Origin: Cheilinus undulatus
Taxonomy: Eukaryota; Chordata; Actinopteri; Labriformes; Labridae
NCBI RefSeq assembly: GCF_018320785.1
Contig: NC_054878.1
Location: 42,073,023-42,137,022, forward strand
Direction: 5' to 3'
Length of the DNA stretch: 64,000 nucleotides
How positions within the stretch are numbered: position 1 is the stretch's first letter; every line of letters begins with the position of its first letter. This document shows, piece after piece, positions 22,546-37,130 of the stretch. The translations under genes and the position numbers were made by a program. The notes below the pieces were generated by a model. It ran no database searches. It saw nothing but the letters and a program-made list of their open reading frames with translations, and was not told the origin of the DNA.

Positions 22546-23329
22546 CTTTCACTACTCCTCAATTTACTCAATTACTCGTTCAGTCAAAAATTAATTGCAT
22601 CATTTTTATCTGATCTAAATGTACCTATTTCTTTAGTTTTAAATGTCCTTATCAACAGTGTTCATAAAAATGCATTCCTTATGCAAATGTTTGTTCATGG
22701 TAGCAATCCACAGAATTCACAGAAACATCCCTTTAAACCTGAGGGGCTCAAAACAGGATCACACAAAAAGAGAGATTATAAATACAGTTAGAGGATTACA
22801 CTACAGATTACTGGGTGAAGTTAAGGCTTCGGTGAGAGCAAACATGAAGATGAGAGGGCCTTCTAGTATTTTACTTACAATAATGGCTCTCAAAGAAAGT
22901 ATTTATTTGCTGACAATGGATGCAAATTATTTCCAGCAGAACCTCATCCTCTACAACACTGATCATCAACTGGCGGCCCAAGGGTCATGTCAGGCCCCCA
23001 GAAGATCATTAAATTCAGAAAAGAGGATGTTGTGGTTTTAAGAGAATCTTGAGGCTTTAATTGTATGTTAACATCAACCTGCCCAGGTTCAAAGGACAGA
23101 AATTAGCCACTGGCTACAATCCTACATATTTACATGTAAGTGTTTAATAATATGTACTGACCCTGTTATTTCAAATAAAATAAATACAAATACAAATAAA
23201 TGTCTGCAGCTGTTAATCCAAACCAAAAATAATTAATATTAAAATAGATTGAATGACTTAAGAATGACTAGAATGACTTAAAGTTTGATCTGTTTTTACA
23301 GAAATCCACTTGTCAACCATTATTACTAA
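22546..23329. other. No gene recognised
   Basis: The two short open frames here share no motif with known proteins and lack splice or promoter context. I treat the region as spacer. Confidence 0.5.
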
Positions 23330-25680
<2,351 letters not shown>

Positions 25681-26399
25681 ATTGTTGAGGGCCTGTTCTG
25701 GGATTTTCAGGGGCCCAGCCAACTCTGTGGGCGGGCCTGTCTCTGTGTGGCCTGCTGCATTATAGATAACAGGCTATATCTCACTGGTAGTGCCTTAAAA
25801 CTTACTGTGTTTTGAAAGAAACATACGACTACATAGTAATACACCAATATTTTAATCAGACCAAAATATGACATCTTTTTTAATTTATTGTTTAGAAGTC
25901 TCTGTGAAGACTAATCCTGGCCCTTGTGCAAATGTACTTGATGACCCCTGCTCTACAACCTTAATCGGCCTGCAATCTGTAGCCCCTCAGTTATATAGTT
26001 TGCTGATCTCTCAAACTGTTAACCTTGCAAAGCTGACCTGTTTCCATGTTTCTCACTGGTGGATCCATCTGACGTGTCAGGTTATCAAACTATGGGATGA
26101 GACTAAACTTTTGAATGCACATGTCCAGATGTTCAGTGTTTCAGTACTTATTACATATCATGCTGGTTTCTTACAAGGTGATTAACTACAGAAGTTACAA
26201 GTGTCTGATCCACGAATCGACCACTAAATGTTCTGATTTAGTGACAGTTTATATTTAAACAGGACTCTTCATCATACTGTTCACAATTCACATCATGAGA
26301 CCAAAACGACACCGAACAGTTGATCAACAGTACCTGGCCACTCCAAGGCTTCAAACAGGATGAGACAGAGAGACTGGAGGAGTCAGACTGTGCGTCAGC
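25681..26399. other. Spacer; no gene recognised
   Basis: The open frame at 25868-26185 has no recognisable domain. No repeats beyond fragments were found. Confidence 0.5.
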
Positions 26400-26432
26400 A
26401 GCACTTGTTTCCTGCCTTCGCGCCTCTCGCCG

Positions 26433-26446
26433 CCACCAGAGGGCGA
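26433..26446 (+). promoter_or_regulatory. CTCF-like motif, forward
   Basis: CCACCAGAGGGCGA fits CCASYAGRKGGCRS except for the last base. Confidence 0.5.
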
Positions 26447-26638
26447 TGTAACACAGACAGCTGTATGTAACCTAAAGAAAGATGAGAGGATTTTAAAGAG
26501 CAGGTAACAAAAGAAGACTGATGTTACAGGAGCTCCTGATCTTGTTTTATCTTCTCCTTCACACTGATAGTGTTATATGGTTCATATGTGATCTTTGTTT
26601 TTGGAGGTCAGTCAACAGGAAATGTTCGAGTAAAAAAC

Positions 26639-26651
26639 AAAAGTGAAAGTA
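26639..26651 (+). promoter_or_regulatory. IRF/PRDI-like element of promoter B
   Basis: AAAAGTGAAAGTA, with the same position and flanks (tttcacagacagggagcag) as in A and C. The last G is changed to A. Confidence 0.55.
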
Positions 26652-26954
26652 TTTCACAGACAGGGAGCAGCTCCGGCTGAGAGAAAAATGTCAGAGACTT
26701 CACAAACAAATTCCGGATCTGTTTCGTAAGTAGGAATTATTTACTCTGAGGCTGTTTAACTTCTAAATCTCTACAAAGAAATGGAGAATAGAGATGATAT
26801 CCTTCTGAGGTATTTTTAACTTCATCTGTTTTGCTGGACTGACGCTGGTACAGAGCAGCTATGACAGTGCAGCTTCTCATCAGATTAACTTTAAATATTT
26901 TTAAACGATGCTGACTAAAAATTCACGTCTTTTTTCTATCCATCCTCCAGGGCC

Positions 26955-28132
26955 ATGGACGAAGAAAGAAGAATAGGTGAGAGAAAAATAAATCTTTTCG
27001 TTTACTGCTAAAATGATTGGCTTACACCAACAGATTCTGGATTGAAGTCTAACCTGAGAGCTTGAGAGGGTTAAAATTGGACCACAAACTGTCAACCTCT
27101 TTTTTCTCCAGGAAAAAAAAAAGTAAAAAATACACGACAAAAAAAAAAAACAAAAAGAAAAGAAAAAAAAAAACAACAACTTTGCATTGATTATAAATCA
27201 CTTTTGAAATAAAAAGTCAAAATAATAAGTTTCAATGCTCATAATCTAATCAAATCAAAACTAAAATAGAAAAACAGTGTTTTAAGAAATGCAAATATAT
27301 GAAAAAATAAAAATCATGACTTTAAAAGGTCAAGATATAGTTGAAATACCAAATTGTACGTTTAAACGGTCAAAATATGGGATTAAAAAGCTGAGGTTAA
27401 GAGTTGAATGGTCAAACTATGACTTAAAACTAAAAATGAGTTAAAATGGTAAAAATATGACTCCAAATTAAAAAATCTTGTATCTTAAAGGTCATTATAT
27501 GATATAAAACATCAAAATTATGAGTTGAAAGGGTCAAAGATAAAATAAAAAGTCAAAATACTTAGTTTCTGTCATAATTTTGAGATGCAAAATTGCATAT
27601 AAGACATGAACACACAAATTAATCACTTTTCCCATTTTCTTGACTTTTTATGATAATATTTTACTCTGTTTCAGATTTTCATGACTTACAAAGGATATTT
27701 TAAATCATCAAGGTTAGGTTTACATTTTTATACTGGAGGAAATCTGCAGGCCTCATCTCATACTGGTGGGCCAGTTAAAATAGAAATATATGATCTTGCG
27801 GGCCAGATTTACTTGTACCATGGGCCGGATTTGGCCCCTGGGCCTTGAGTTTGACACCCCTGGCTTACACTTTTATGTCAAAATTAAGTTGTACACACAA
27901 ACCAGAAACATCATCATTATCAGCACTGTTGTGTTTTCATCAAAAATATGTAGACATGCTATGCAAAACATTCCAACATCACAGTATTCAGCAAAACATT
28001 CAAACCTTATTAATTATTAAACATCTCCAAAGCAACCTTTAAGAGTGAAAGTAAAAAAAACAGATGGAAACTTGGCTTTAGAAACCTTTTTGTTTAACAA
28101 TTCAGTGGCTCAGTAAAAAAAAAAAAAATAAT

Positions 28133-28187
<55 letters not shown>

Positions 28188-31100
28188 TGAGATAAAAAGT
28201 GTAAAATATGTGATGGGGAGATTTAATTGTGAGTTTAACCCCTTAAAGCCTGTTGTATTATTTTTGATACATACTTTTATGATACCTCTATCTAATCAAT
28301 ATGATCAATAAATTACTAAAAAAAAATTCTGAATACAATTTGATAAATAATAAAAATGCCCGCAAATGGATTATCAGTTACCAAAAACACCTAGTGTTTC
28401 AAATGAGATACAAAAAATGTATGTATATGTTAAATTTTATGGACATTTGGATTTTTTTTTATTTCAGTAGAAAGTGAAATAAACATTTCAATTCCAAAAA
28501 TGAGAATTTTCTTGCTATAATTTCTTGTTTTCAGGCTTTAATGGGTTAAAATTCAAAATTCTGAGATTTAAGTTGAAATTTGTTCATTTAAAAGTTTTAA
28601 TTAAGAGATTTAAAGTCAAAGCTATGAGAAGTACTATATGAGACGGCAAATCATGCATTTGAAATAAAACACAAGCAAGATTATGGAATAAACGGTAAAT
28701 TATGAGATCAGAGGTTGAAATAATGGGATGAAAAATGTGAAACTTTGAGATTAAAAACTGGAGTTATGACAAAAAGCCCTAATTAATAAATTATGAGATA
28801 AAGTAAAACTTGAGAAAGTAAATCAAACTTATGAAATTAAAAGTTAAAAATATTGGGTAAAATGATAAAATATTAGAATGTGAGTTTAAATGATGAGATC
28901 AACAATGAAGTTGATGATAAATGTCAGAATTATTACCTCCGCCAAGAAGGTTTTGTGATCGGGTGGGTTTGTTCGTTTGTTTTTTTGTTTGTTTGTTTGT
29001 TAGCAATATAACTCAAAAAGTTGTGGACGGATTTTGATGAAATTTTCAGGAAATTTCAGAAATAGCATAAGGAAAAACTGATTAGATTTTGGGAGTGATC
29101 TGGATCACTGTCTGGATCCAGGAATTTTTTTAAGGATTCTGTGCTATTGGGAGATAGGGCTAACAGTGGAGCTCTGCGCTGTTACCACTTTACACCAGGA
29201 GATGGCGAACATGAGTAACTTCAATCCCAGCAGCATTTTGGCTGTTCCTATTCAAAGTTTTGGAGTTTATAGTGTTTGAAAGATGCACACCCGGTCGTGG
29301 AGATGAGTCGAATTGTAACAGAGAGAAAGACAGCGAACTGTAGTGAGAATTCTCACAGTGCTGGGAGGAATAGTGGAATATTCACCCTCTGCCATGACTT
29401 CCAGTCGTCCAGTGAAACCATGGGTGAGACTTTCAGTGCATCTGTTGGCACCAGCAGGAAATGCTGCAACCATTAAAGTCCATGTGTGGTGAAGCCAATA
29501 CTTTGCCTCATTGTGTCTTCACCCCACTAGGGAGGGAGGAATTGGTGAGTACCATGGTGGGGAGCACATGGGGATGGATCCAGGAATTTCTTAAAGGACC
29601 CTTTGGTAAGGGGAGATAGGGCTAATAGTGGAGGTCTGCGCTCTCTGAATGCCTTAGTAATTAGATAACAAATGTTGAGTATTACTGTAATTCTGGTTTT
29701 TGACTCACATGAAAGTGTAGTGAGCAAACTCACCCTTCATGTGTTAAAGCCACATTTAAAGTAGAAATTGATTGTAAATAGTGTTTACTTTAAATCCATT
29801 TGTCTGTGGTATTATAAGGCTCCCACCAAAGTAATTCCAGATTGTTGGAAGAGATCTCATAATTTTTTTTTATCATACAATTTTGACTTTATATCTCAAA
29901 ATTGCAACTTTCTATTTCAAAATTGTGACCAGGTAGCACAAATAACAGTATCTCATTTCATTTTACTGTCACATAATTATGACGGTTTATCTCTTAATTC
30001 TAACTTATCATTTTCTTATTTCAATTAACTCATAATGTAGTCTTTTTAAACTCACCCTTTTGACTTACTATCCCATTATTATGACTTATTGTCTCAATTT
30101 TACTTTATTCCATAATTTCCAAAGTGTATATCTCAGTTTTGACTACCCAGCTAATATTTTTGACTTTTTAATGTTAAAATGTCAACTTTTGACCCTGTTA
30201 TGACTTATCTTGCCTTGTTATAGGTCTGATGATGACCCATATGCAGACCCAGAATCATAAGCATGTGTTGAATGGTGTGGGAGCTGAATGTTTTAAGTTG
30301 TTCAAGAGAAAAAAAATCTAAATTCAGAGGAGGTAATTTTCTATAGGCAGAGGGGGGCACTGCGTCAGAGTTATGATGCTGATGCATGAATGAACAGCTG
30401 TGGCAAGATTTTGAGAATGGACACAGGCCCTAAATCCTCCTAAAGAATGTGGTGGCAGAGGCATGTGGCTGCTTTCCTATAAAGGTCACTGATGATTATG
30501 AAATCCTATTTAAATTTGTCAGGTGTTGTCATTTTTGCTATTTATCTGGATTTATAATGTGTATTGTGATTTTGTCTGCCCACTTCTTTTTTATTCCCAG
30601 TGGGACTTCCAGGTCAAATAATGAAATCAAAAACATTAAAGTGACTCAGACATGTTTTCTGTCTTCAGTGTCCTGGAGAAAGTTCTATGTCCACCTGTCA
30701 GGAAGGACCAATGATGCTCATCTTCCCTGGGTATCAAGATTTGAAGGTATTGGCCAAGTTAAGGTGGACTCTGCTGAGGACAGTGACTACATCCTGCTGT
30801 TCTGTCCCATCACATCCAAAGTTGGAACAGACATCAGTGAGGCTCTGGAAAACCCTCCAGGTAGGCGATGAATCAGGGACAACTGAAAACCTAGAAACCA
30901 AATTTTTGTTTAACCCTTTACCTACTGAGTTTAAAATAGACATATACGTATAATATAATAATATATAATATTTGGACATATTTTGTTATTATGGGTTTAA
31001 GTCTAAGAGCTTTGGTCCCTTTTTTCCCAGGAGTACTTGAAACTTTACAACCTCTGGTTAATGATTATTGCACATTATATGGAATTGTCAGCAGTTTAAA

Positions 31101-33401
31101 GAAGAAACAAACAAAACTGGTGTTTTGCTATGAATGCCCACGTCATATGGTTGCGAGTACCATAATGTGCCATATATGTGCGCATGCCCACAATTCTCAG
31201 CTTTCCAAAACCATTGGAATTTTTCTGATCGGACAAACTCACACGGAGTTATGGTAATAATACTACGGACATATTAAATATAGCGTCGGCGCTATGGCAC
31301 TAGCTAAAGGGTTAACTGGAATCATATTGACTTAATAATTTGTACAGAAAAATGTAGAAAACAAATGATCTCCTCTTATTGTTTTTTCTGATATTTTTAC
31401 GTGAAGACATGTCTGTGTTTACAGCTGGTGACAAAGAAGTCATCCTTGTGGTGATGCATCACACCTTCAACAGAGATCATGTTGTGGCTGACAGCAGGTG
31501 GCAGGTCAACGACCCAAAAGTCCGCCTGGTTGTGGACACTCTGTTCTTCGAGGGATGTCCTCTGCAGTCTAACCGCAATGAAATCGCATGGGATGAAATC
31601 AAGAAGTTTCTTGGTGTCTGTGGCCGTGCTGAGGTGAAACTGATTAGTCTGATTAATTCATTGCATGATGCACCAATATTGTACGTCTGTAACTGTTGTT
31701 GTTTTTTACTCTTTACTCAGTCCATTCAGGCCTCTAGCGGTGGCTTCATTGATTGCTGTAAGTACAATATAACTTGAGACTTAACTCAGAGACTTTCACT
31801 CTGTTGTAAATGCTCATTCAGATGGTTTTATGTTAAACCTTTTATTTTTGTGGCCCTTCTTTCCATGAACATTGTGGAGTAAAAAATCAATTTTTAAGGT
31901 CTTGTGCTCACTGAATTGCCAATAACCTCAGTTTCAGTGCACTTCTCAGCAGCATGTACGGTTGTTTAGTAAGAAAAACTGGCTCCTATCACCTCCACTC
32001 CCATCTGTAGTAACTGTTCAACCTGTTTTATATTCTTCTTCATGCCTTTTATTTGCTTTAAGGGTACAATATGTCCGTTTTTTCACTGAACTATCTTCTC
32101 AAATATTCCACAGTCTATGTGACGTAAAGATACAGTGGCTTGCAAAAGTATTCATACCCTTTGAACTTTTCCACATTTCTTCACGCTACAACCACAAACG
32201 TAAATATATTTTATTGGGATTTCATGTGATAGATCAATAGAAAGTGGTGCATAATTGTGAAGTGGAAGGAAAACTATACATGGCTTTCACAGTTTTTACC
32301 AAATAAAAACCTGAAAAGTGTGGTGTGCAAAAGTGTTCAGCCCCCTTGAGTTAATACTTTGTAGAGCCACCTGTAGAGCCAAATAGCTCCAGCTCAGTCA
32401 GATTTGATGGATAGCGTCTGTGAACAGCAATTTCAAGTCTGGCCACAGATTCTCACTGGGATTTAAGCCTGGACTCTGACTGGGCCATTCTAACACATGA
32501 ATATGCTTCAGTCTAAACCATTCCATTGTAGCTCTGTGTGTATGTTTAGGGTCGTTGTCCTGCTGGAAGGTGAACATCCACCCCAGTCTCAAGTCTTTTG
32601 CTGATTCTAACAGGTTTTCCTCTAAGATTGCCCTGTATTTGGCTCCATCCATTTTGCCATCAACTCTGACCAGCTTCCCTGTAGCAGCTGAAGAAAAGCA
32701 TCCCCACAGCATGATGCTGCCACTGCCATGTTTCACAGTGGGAATGGTGTGTTCAGGGTGATGTGCAGTGTTAGTTTTCCACCACACAAATTGCTTGTGT
32801 TTCTGCCAGAATGTTAAATTTTGGTCTCATTTGACCAAAGCATCTTCTTCCACATGTTTGGTGTGTCCCCCACATGGCTTTAGGCAAACCCAGAGCCAAT
32901 GAGAGAGAGTTGTGTCATTAAGGGGTCTGGAAGCTAGAGGGTCACGTGGTTCATGTAGCAGCCGAATAGTTCCAAACAAAGCTTGGCGGGCCATTTAAAT
33001 GAACTGCTTAGCCGCGATTTCTGGTAACTGCTTACCAGTATTTTCCACTTTACATTCATACATAGATATAGATATATTCCAACGTGACACATATTCTATG
33101 CGCATGTGTAGGAACATTATTATTGCGATAATGCTTTTAAAATTGCTGAAATTTCCTCTGGAAGGGAAGAATGTGGACAGTAGACTAGCTGGCTTTACTT
33201 AGGTTCTTGACTAGCACACATTGCTTGACACTGTAACGTTACCAAATTGCCTTGTTTATAACGTCAACGTTGGTGATTTTGAAAATTACTGACTTGTTTT
33301 GTTTGAACATTTCAGATGAAGAAAGAAGCAGCCTGTGTGATATTCCTGAGTGGGAAAACATGTTCAGATGTTTCAAGGACAATGTCTATGCTGTGACTTA
33401 G
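26955..33401 (+). CDS. Gene B, first module: soluble-tail family protein, 178 aa
   Basis: Exons 26955-26976 (MDEERRI), 30669-30860, 31425-31633, 31730-31757 and 33316-33401 join in frame (537 nt with TAG). The domain has [45 protein letters not shown] and [11 protein letters not shown]. The last exon differs from A, C and D: after the acceptor tttcag it codes [20 protein letters not shown] and KDNVYAVT. This hydrophilic, Cys- and Trp-containing tail has no membrane helix, so the product should be soluble. Exon 2 is of the type shared with genes A, C and D, whereas exons 3-4 match modules 2-3, so this module is a chimera. Exon 4 again has two in-frame acceptors (31721 or 31730). Downstream modules could be joined or used instead. 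Function is unknown. Confidence 0.78.
27028..27862. mobile_element. hAT-type MITE in intron 1 of gene B
   Basis: Perfect 8-bp target duplications gcttacac (27020-27027, 27863-27870) flank it. Gene C keeps the empty site at about 56078. The right end gagtttgacacccctg is intact, but the left end has lost its terminal repeat. The interior consists of the periodic AAAAGTCAAAATATGAG-type field, as in the sibling element at 52094-52970. It is not coding. Confidence 0.88.
28133..28190. repeat. (TAGA)n microsatellite
   Basis: About 14 nearly perfect atag units follow a poly-A. Confidence 0.95.
28200..28930. repeat. Degenerate ATGAGATTAAAAGTTAAAAT repeat field
   Basis: Irregular copies of a ~17-20 bp unit lie in intron 1 of gene B. 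They are similar to the interiors of the hAT MITEs. Confidence 0.6.
28934..29250. repeat. Widely dispersed animal repeat starting TTACCTCCGCCAAG
   Basis: The block ttacctccgccaagaaggtt, (gttt)n, gttgtggacggattttgatg is a repeat I recognise from many marine animal and fish genomes. I do not assign a class. 29580-29640 partly repeats 29110-29170 (gggagatagggctaa). Confidence 0.6.
29860..30215. repeat. Degenerate TATCTCAAAATTGCAACTT repeat field, reverse sense
   Basis: This is the complementary-sense version of the ATGAGATAAAAAGT field. Close copies lie at 46870-47175 and 57180-57260, each just upstream of the same spacer (tgatgatgacccatatgcag or similar). It is therefore part of the ancestral 5' flank of modules 1, 5 and 6. 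Confidence 0.7.
30910..31315. mobile_element. piggyBac-like MITE in U1
   Basis: TTAA flanks both ends, with TTAACCCTTTAcCTA and its inverse (aGCTAAAGGGTTAA). About 400 bp, no transposase. Copies sit at the same place in U2, U3 and U4, while modules 5, 6 and 7 keep the uninserted text (tttgtttgattg-aatcatatt). Confidence 0.8.
32133..32890 (-). mobile_element. 5'-truncated Tc1-like transposon in U1
   Basis: The TA-preceded end cagtggcttgcaaaagtatt is followed on the minus strand by a transposase C-terminal half (32398-32787): [33 protein letters not shown] and [16 protein letters not shown]. The second Asp and Glu of DD34E are kept. The first half and the other terminal repeat are missing after about 32890. 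Confidence 0.88.
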
Positions 33402-34184
33402 CTCTATTAACTTAAAGCATGTAGGAAACTCTGTCTTGTGAAGTATAAAATATCTAAGTGATCAATCTGTAGTCCATACAATATAGCTGTTGCAAGATAC
33501 TCCAAGCTGCAATATGCTGTTATGGAGGGGGAAACATCAGAATCGTATCCATCTACTGTATGTATGTATATGAAAATATGAAAGTGACAGCTGGTGACTG
33601 AAAAAATTAGGGAGGACAGGAGGACAACCAACCATGGCGTGGTTATTTTATACTAGTTAACTACTTCTCCATACTTTCTAATATTTCACAAAAATTGAGC
33701 TGTAATACAATGGCTTACACGAGTCCTTCAAAACATTTTATTCAATCCTGTTGTTTCCAGATGAACCATACAGGCCTAATGCAAAAGAGTATTCATCAAA
33801 GATGTGAGATGTAACAAGAGGCAGACCAGTGTTCAACACCTGTGTAGGCACCCAGTACGTCACAGTGGGAATTTACATGACACCCTCTGATTTAAAAAGG
33901 AAAAACAAAAACCATTAACATCTGGAATTATCAATAACAAAGCAAGTGTTCCACTCAATGTACATATTTGAAGACTATCTTTATAGCTGCTGTGAAGCCT
34001 CTTGTTGCATCCAGTCTTCCAAGAGCAAGAGAGAAGTAATGGCTGGCTGTCTTCTTTAGATCTTGCAAGGTCAGAAGAAGTCTAGTCAGTAAAATATCAA
34101 CAGAAATCAAGCTTCAACAGTTTAATAGGGATTGGAAAAAGCTGTATTTTGAACACTGTGTAGGTCCTCCAGGGCAATATCTCA

Positions 34185-34290
34185 TATCTGAGAAATCTGG
34201 AGCAGTTTGCAAAAGAAGAGTGGTCCAAAATTCTAGTTGAGAGGTGTAAGAAGCTTGTTGATGGTTATAGGAAGACATTGGTTTTAGTTC
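34185..34290 (+). mobile_element. Tc1 transposase C-terminal remnant in U1
   Basis: Plus-strand text reads LEQFAKEEWSKILVERCKKL and VDGYRKTLV, the conserved end of Tc1 transposases. Copies lie at about 39182-39287 (U2) and 44100-44205 (U3). Confidence 0.7.
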
Positions 34291-35912
34291 AATCAGGAGA
34301 GACCAGTGACTGATTTGAAGATAACATTTTATTTTACATGTGAGATAATGAATAATATTTATTAACCTAGATGTGATATTGAATTATTGTCAGAGTCTCT
34401 TTGGCGCTTGAACTCCACAAGGACATAGCGTGATCGAAGGGTGTCTGCCCTGAGCGGCCGAAAGATCTAGCCCCGTGGAGTCAGACACTGGTGGTGGTGG
34501 TGATGGCTGAAGAAGTCATCTTAGTCCATAGTTGATGGACCTGTAGACTTGGCAGTGATGGGGAGGTGGAGGGTCGCGCGGAACCACGCCATGAATGAAC
34601 TGATGGAGGAGAAAGCCAGATTTAAAAGGGGCAGCAGAGATTTGATAGGCCAACAGTGAGGAAGTGGAGCAGTGCTATTGGATAGGTGTTATAGCGACTA
34701 AGTCTAAACTTAAAGCCACTGAGGGCTACATAGACTAATTAACTGATTGATGTGCTCACCATGGCACCGATCCTGAGTGTCTTGCGAAATAAGAATGTCC
34801 AATATTCTCCTTCTTTGACAGAAGATTTATTTGTGATCCAACACTGGTCTTCAATGCTCTTCACATGCAAGACTCCAACAAATCCATAAACCATTGAAAG
34901 ATTCACATTGATCACTCAGTGTTTCCCGGCATAGCGGTCAAAAAACTGTATGTGCTCCTCCGTCTAGCAATACCTGACACCTCAATGAAGGTTCCTACCT
35001 AAATGTGCTTTACCTTTACCCAACAGTGACACCTTATGGATAGCTATATACATAACATTTTATGGCCTCCTTGTATGGCTCCTACAGGTGTGCCCAGGTG
35101 ATGTGAACAGCTGATTATGATGTGACAGAGAGCAGAAGGAGGGAGTGCATGAAATAGCGCAGGCATGAGCTACTAAACCCGCATGGAGAATATGGTCTTC
35201 CTGACTGAACTTACGCTATAAGCTTCAGTTATTTTTCCCAAGGGTGTGCAACCAAATATTAAGTTAAGGGTGCTAACAATTTTGCCTGGCCCATTTTTTG
35301 AGTTTTGTGTAAAATTATGTCAATTTTGGCTTTTTTCTGCTTTTTGTGTTGTTCCAATGCACATAAAGGAAATAAACATGTGTACACAAAAACATTTGTA
35401 ATTGCAACAATTTCTGGGAGAAATGGTGCATTTTCTGGAAAAAATCTGTGGAAACCAATAATTTCCTCCATGACTGTTTAAAGGTCACAGATGGATTTGA
35501 AATCCTGTTTTCATTTTTCAGGTGTTTTCATTTTATGCTATTTATTTGGATTTATAATGTGTTTTGTGATTTTGTATGCCCACTTCTTTTTTATTCCCCG
35601 TTGGACTTCTAGGTCAAATAATGAAATCAAAAGCATTAAAGTGACTCAGACATGTTTTCTGTCTTCAGTGCCCGTGAAAAAGTTCTATGTCCACCTGTGG
35701 GGAAAGACCAATGGCGCTCATCTTTCCTGGGTCTCGAAATTTGAAGGTATTGGCCAAGTTAAGGTGGACTCTGCTGAGGACAGTGACTACATCCTGCTGT
35801 TCTGTCCCATCGTATCCAGAGTTGGAGCAGACATCAGTGAGGCTCTGGAAAACTGGAAAACAGGTAGGCAATGAATCAGGGACAACTGAAAAACTAGAAA
35901 CCAAATTTTTGT

Positions 35913-36320
35913 TTAACCCTTTACCCACTGAGTTTAAAATAGACATATATGTATCATATAATAATATATAATATTTGGACATATTTTGTTATTATTATTG
36001 GTTTAAGTCTAAGAGCTTTGGTCCCTTTTTTCCCAGGAGTACTTGAACTTTTCAACCTCTGGTTAATGATTATTGCACATTATATGGAATTGTCAGCAGT
36101 TTAAAGAAGAAACAAACAAAACTGGTGTTTTGCTATGAATGCCCACGTCATATGGTTGCGAGTACCATAATGTGCCATATATGTGCACATGCCCACAATT
36201 CTCAGCTTTCCAAAACCATTGGAATTTTTCTGATCGGACAAACTCACACGGAGTTATGGTAATAATACTACGGACATATTAAATATAGCGTCGGCGCTAT
36301 GGCACTAGCTAGAGGGTTAA
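35913..36320. mobile_element. piggyBac-like MITE in U2
   Basis: Same element, site and TTAA flanks as in U1. Confidence 0.8.
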
Positions 36321-37130
36321 CTGGAATCATATTGACTTAATAATTTGTACAGAAAAATGTAGAAAACAAATGATCTCCTCTTATTGTTTTTTCTGCTATT
36401 TTTAAGTGAAGACATGTCTGTGTTTACAGCTGGTGACAAAGAAGTCATCCTTGTGGTGATGCATCACACCTTCAACAGAGATCATGTTGTGGCTGAGAGC
36501 AGGTGGCAGGTCAAAGACCCAAAGGTCCGCCTGGTTGTGGACACTCTGTTCTTCGAGGATGTCCTCTGCAGTCTAACCTCAATGAAATCGCATGGGATGA
36601 AATCACAAAGTTTCTTGGTGTCTGCGTGCTGAGGTGAAACTGATTAGTCTGATTAATTCATTGCATGATGCACCAATATTGTACATCTGTAACTGTTGTT
36701 GTTTTTGTACTCTTTACTCAGTCCATTCAGGCCTCTAGTCGGTGGCTTCATTGATTGCTGTAAGTACAATATAACTTGAGACTTAACTCAGAGACTTTCA
36801 CTCTGTTGTAAATGCTCATTCAGATGGTTTTATGTTAAACCTTTTATTTTTGTGGCCCTTCTTTCCATGAACATTGTGGAGTAAAATATCAATTTTAAGG
36901 TCTTGTGCTCACTGAATTGCCAATAACCTCAGTTTCAGTGCACTTCTCAGCAGCATGTACGGTTGTTTAGTAAGAAACTGGCTCCTATCACCTCCACTCC
37001 CATCTGTAGTAACTGTTCAACCTGTTTTATATTCTTCTTCATGCTTTTATTTGCTTTAAGGGTACAATATGTCCGTTTTTTCACTGAACTATCTTCTCAA
37101 ATATTCCACAGTCTATGTGACGTAAAGATA

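Larger units (their letters stand above)
26400..26730 (+). promoter_or_regulatory. Promoter and 5' untranslated exon of gene B
   Basis: It is homologous to promoters A and C. A CTCF-like motif lies at 26433-26446 (one edge mismatch), actgatagtgttatatggt near 26565, and an IRF-like element at 26639-26651. The untranslated exon ends before gtaagt at about 26727, a strong donor that A and C have lost (gttagg, gttaga). It is the only such promoter before the five modules of 30.6-48.4 kb. Confidence 0.65.
30481..35479 (+). repeat. Tandem unit U1 (~5.0 kb)
   Basis: Units start near aaaggtcac. U1, U2 and U3 are near-identical by eye over most of their length. Each holds module exons 2-4, a piggyBac-like MITE in intron 2, a Tc1 fragment, a terminal soluble-tail exon (absent from U3) and a Tc1 C-terminal remnant. 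Confidence 0.92.

Noticed and set aside
28133..28190. Tandem repeat considered as a CRISPR-like array
   Set aside because: Plain tetranucleotide microsatellite without spacers; eukaryotic context.
31379..31777. Reading exon 3 as an open frame from [11 protein letters not shown] through the intron
   Set aside because: MSVFTAG comes from intron sequence before the acceptor tttacag. The exon 2 to exon 3 phase gives A-G-D-K at the junction in all modules.
33407..33631. Repeated 74-codon minus-strand frame in U1, U2 and U3
   Set aside because: It recurs only because the units are near-identical. No domain, start context or conservation outside the array.
35665..35982. Minus-strand frame of ~105 codons over exon 2 of each module (also at 40666, 45571, 30734)
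   Set aside because: It is the antisense shadow of the family exon plus the MITE. The plus-strand frame has splice sites, phase and paralogue conservation.
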